Shown piece by piece: positions 4,463 to 5,652 of a stretch of DNA of 5,652 nt (the first letter of the stretch is position 1; each line of letters opens with the position of its first letter). The position numbers and the translations under genes are program-made. This DNA is from Chloroflexia bacterium (GTDB lineage: Bacteria; Chloroflexota; Chloroflexia; Thermomicrobiales; UBA6265). The DNA lies in contig JACCUV010000091.1 of assembly GCA_013698495.1 (NCBI GenBank), forward strand, positions 1 through 5,652, read 5' to 3'. A model generated the notes under the pieces. It was not told the origin of the DNA. It searched no databases and saw nothing but the letters and a program-made list of their open reading frames with translations.

Positions 4463-5652
4463 ATGGCATCGACAAACAGGCATGCAGAGTCCGGGCAGTT
4501 GCCCCACTGGCGATGGTTGACGCTCGTTCTTGCGACGTTGCTGGTTGTCACCGTGGGATCGGCGCCGGCGCTTCATGCCCAGGATGCGACCGAAGCTCCG
4601 GAAACGCCGGACGTCGTCATTCCGGGCACCGGGGACGACGTCGAGCCGGTCGATGAAACCGCCTCACCCGAAACTGCCCCGGAAGAGGAGCCCGCGGAGG
4701 CGGCGGACAATGAAGCCGATGAACCGGTGGACGACCCTGAGCCAGTGACGACGGCCGCGGTGATCCAGATTTCCGCCACCGACACCGGGCATCCAGCGGT
4801 CATGGCGCACGGACTTGCGTTCCTGACTGGCAATCAGTCGGTGTGGCAAGTGCGAGAAGTCGAACCCGCGTCGGTCTCTGAGGCTGCGCCGGCCGTGTCG
4901 AATGCCGCGTTCGTGTATCAGGTCACCGGAACGTCCGTGATCAGGAACGACGTCACCGGCAAACGCGCGTTGCTCAGCCCCGGCGAGGTTTATTTCAAGT
5001 CTGGTGGAGACCCATACACAACCTTCGCCGACTCTGACGATTCCCTGGTCTGGATCTTCGAGGTTGTAGACTCGGATAGCGTTGCGGTCGACGCCTTCTA
5101 CGAGAGCCCGCTGATCGATGACTACGTCGAAGGCGTGTTTGACCTTCAGATCATCCGCTATGTACTCGAACCCGGGGACACGGCCACATTGCCCGACCAC
5201 ACCGGACCTGCCCTTGTCATATCGACCGATGGTGATATCGATATCGAAGCCGATGGCCTGGGATTGCTTGGCACTGGCGACGGACAGCTGATCACGACCG
5301 ACGCCTCAGTCACGAACAACAGCTCGAATCCAGCCACATTCATGATGACCGCATTCGGCTCCGAAGTCGGCGAAGTTACCGCAAGTCCCGGCACAGATAC
5401 GGCCGCCACAACTGGCGACGCCGCGACCGATGATGCCGCCACGGACGATACGACAGTCGACACCTCGACCACCGACACCGACCCGGCGCCGGACGAGACC
5501 GCGACCGACGACACGACCGGGGATACCGCCGATGGGAGTTCTGGCGCCTTCGAAACCAGCATCAACATTACGGCCACCGCCGAACTCTATGTCGTGATTG
5601 TGGCCGATGGCGTCACCGTGTTCGATGGACCGATTCCGGTCAATGGCCAGTC
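4463..5652 (+). CDS. secreted cupin-like protein with acidic linkers (truncated by window end)
   Basis: The frame is open to the last base, giving 396 residues with no stop, so the C-terminus is missing. Residues 1-39 form a signal peptide: a basic start, a hydrophobic core LVLATLLVVTVG (21-32), and a likely cut after ALHA. Residues 40-95 are a Pro/Glu/Asp-rich linker. Residues 97-203 resemble a cupin-type beta fold (AFVYQVTGTSVI, LLSPGEVYFKSGGD, VWIFEVV). Residues 224-302 resemble a second one (IIRYVLEPGDTATLPDHTGP, then ISTDGDIDIEADG). Only one His (246) sits where metal cupins have several ligands, so metal-dependent catalysis is unlikely. Residues 303-360 are a Thr/Asp/Ala linker. From 364 on, INITATAELYVVIVADG and VFDGPIPVNGQ resemble the start of the RodZ C-terminal domain (DUF4115). 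No catalytic residues are seen; a structural, adhesive or sensing surface role is inferred. It is divergently oriented to the RskA-like gene. Confidence 0.8.
   Translation, partial: MASTNRHAESGQLPHWRWLTLVLATLLVVTVGSAPALHAQDATEAPETPDVVIPGTGDDVEPVDETASPETAPEEEPAEAADNEADEPVDDPEPVTTAAVIQISATDTGHPAVMAHGLAFLTGNQSVWQVREVEPASVSEAAPAVSNAAFVYQVTGTSVIRNDVTGKRALLSPGEVYFKSGGDPYTTFADSDDSLVWIFEVVDSDSVAVDAFYESPLIDDYVEGVFDLQIIRYVLEPGDTATLPDHTGPALVISTDGDIDIEADGLGLLGTGDGQLITTDASVTNNSSNPATFMMTAFGSEVGEVTASPGTDTAATTGDAATDDAATDDTTVDTSTTDTDPAPDETATDDTTGDTADGSSGAFETSINITATAELYVVIVADGVTVFDGPIPVNGQ
5369..5542 (+). other. Thr/Asp/Ala-rich low-complexity linker in the secreted protein
   Basis: Residues 303-360 of the secreted protein consist mostly of Thr, Asp, Ala, Gly and Ser, with recurring ATDD, TDDT and DTTGDT units encoded by varied ACC/ACG/ACA and GAC/GAT codons. 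The codon variety argues against recent slippage of a DNA repeat and for selection at protein level. The stretch is strongly acidic and probably disordered. It separates the second cupin-like domain from the RodZ-like domain and, being Thr-rich and extracellular, could carry O-linked sugars. Confidence 0.65.

Noticed and set aside
4664..5577. Minus-strand frames opposite the secreted-protein gene, including a Val/Ser-rich one
   Set aside because: They are complements of the acidic Thr/Asp and Pro/Glu linkers. The plus-strand frame has a signal peptide, structured domains and no stop over 1190 bases.

Overview
The window is a high-GC bacterial chromosomal segment holding the 3' part of an Mrp-type cation/proton antiporter operon, a convergent two-gene envelope unit on the minus strand, and the 5' part of a large secreted-protein gene. 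No tRNA, rRNA, CRISPR array or transposase is visible. The GC-rich codon use, a TTG start, an RskA-type anti-sigma C-terminal domain without its zinc finger, and a secreted protein with long acidic linkers would fit a Chloroflexota (Thermomicrobia-like) or actinobacterium-like genome. That placement is an inference and is weak without a database search.

Layout. Positions 1-1762 (+) hold mrpD (3' end only), mrpE, mrpF and mrpG, in the canonical order. The first three are joined by start/stop overlaps and mrpG follows after 15 bases, so they should form one transcript. Together they encode membrane subunits of a multi-subunit Na+/H+ (or K+/H+) antiporter. Two subunits depart from family consensus: MrpD has a very short loop and Asn in place of a membrane His, and MrpF lacks most of its GP...DR motif.

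Positions 1769-4046 (-) hold two genes read right to left: a membrane-anchored RskA-like protein (TTG start, one membrane helix, no zinc-binding anti-sigma domain), then 40 bases later a 566-residue GT-C family membrane glycosyltransferase (GT39/ArnT-like). The glycosyltransferase stop lies only 6 bases from the mrpG stop, so the two transcription units converge with no room for a terminator.

Positions 4047-4462 form an AT-richer divergent intergenic region with no convincing gene. It contains a striking nested inverted repeat (4057-4163) immediately upstream of the ribosome-binding site of the RskA-like gene, a perfect 7-bp hairpin at 4356-4373, and weak promoter-like sequences on both strands.

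Positions 4463-5652 (+) encode a secreted or surface protein that runs off the window. It has a signal peptide, an acidic Pro/Glu linker, two cupin-like beta domains without a metal site, a Thr/Asp/Ala-rich linker, and the start of a domain resembling the RodZ C-terminal (DUF4115) fold. The three genes around the divergent region all point to the cell envelope: glycosylation, a membrane-anchored extracytoplasmic domain, and a secreted linker-rich protein. A functional link between them is inferred only from position.
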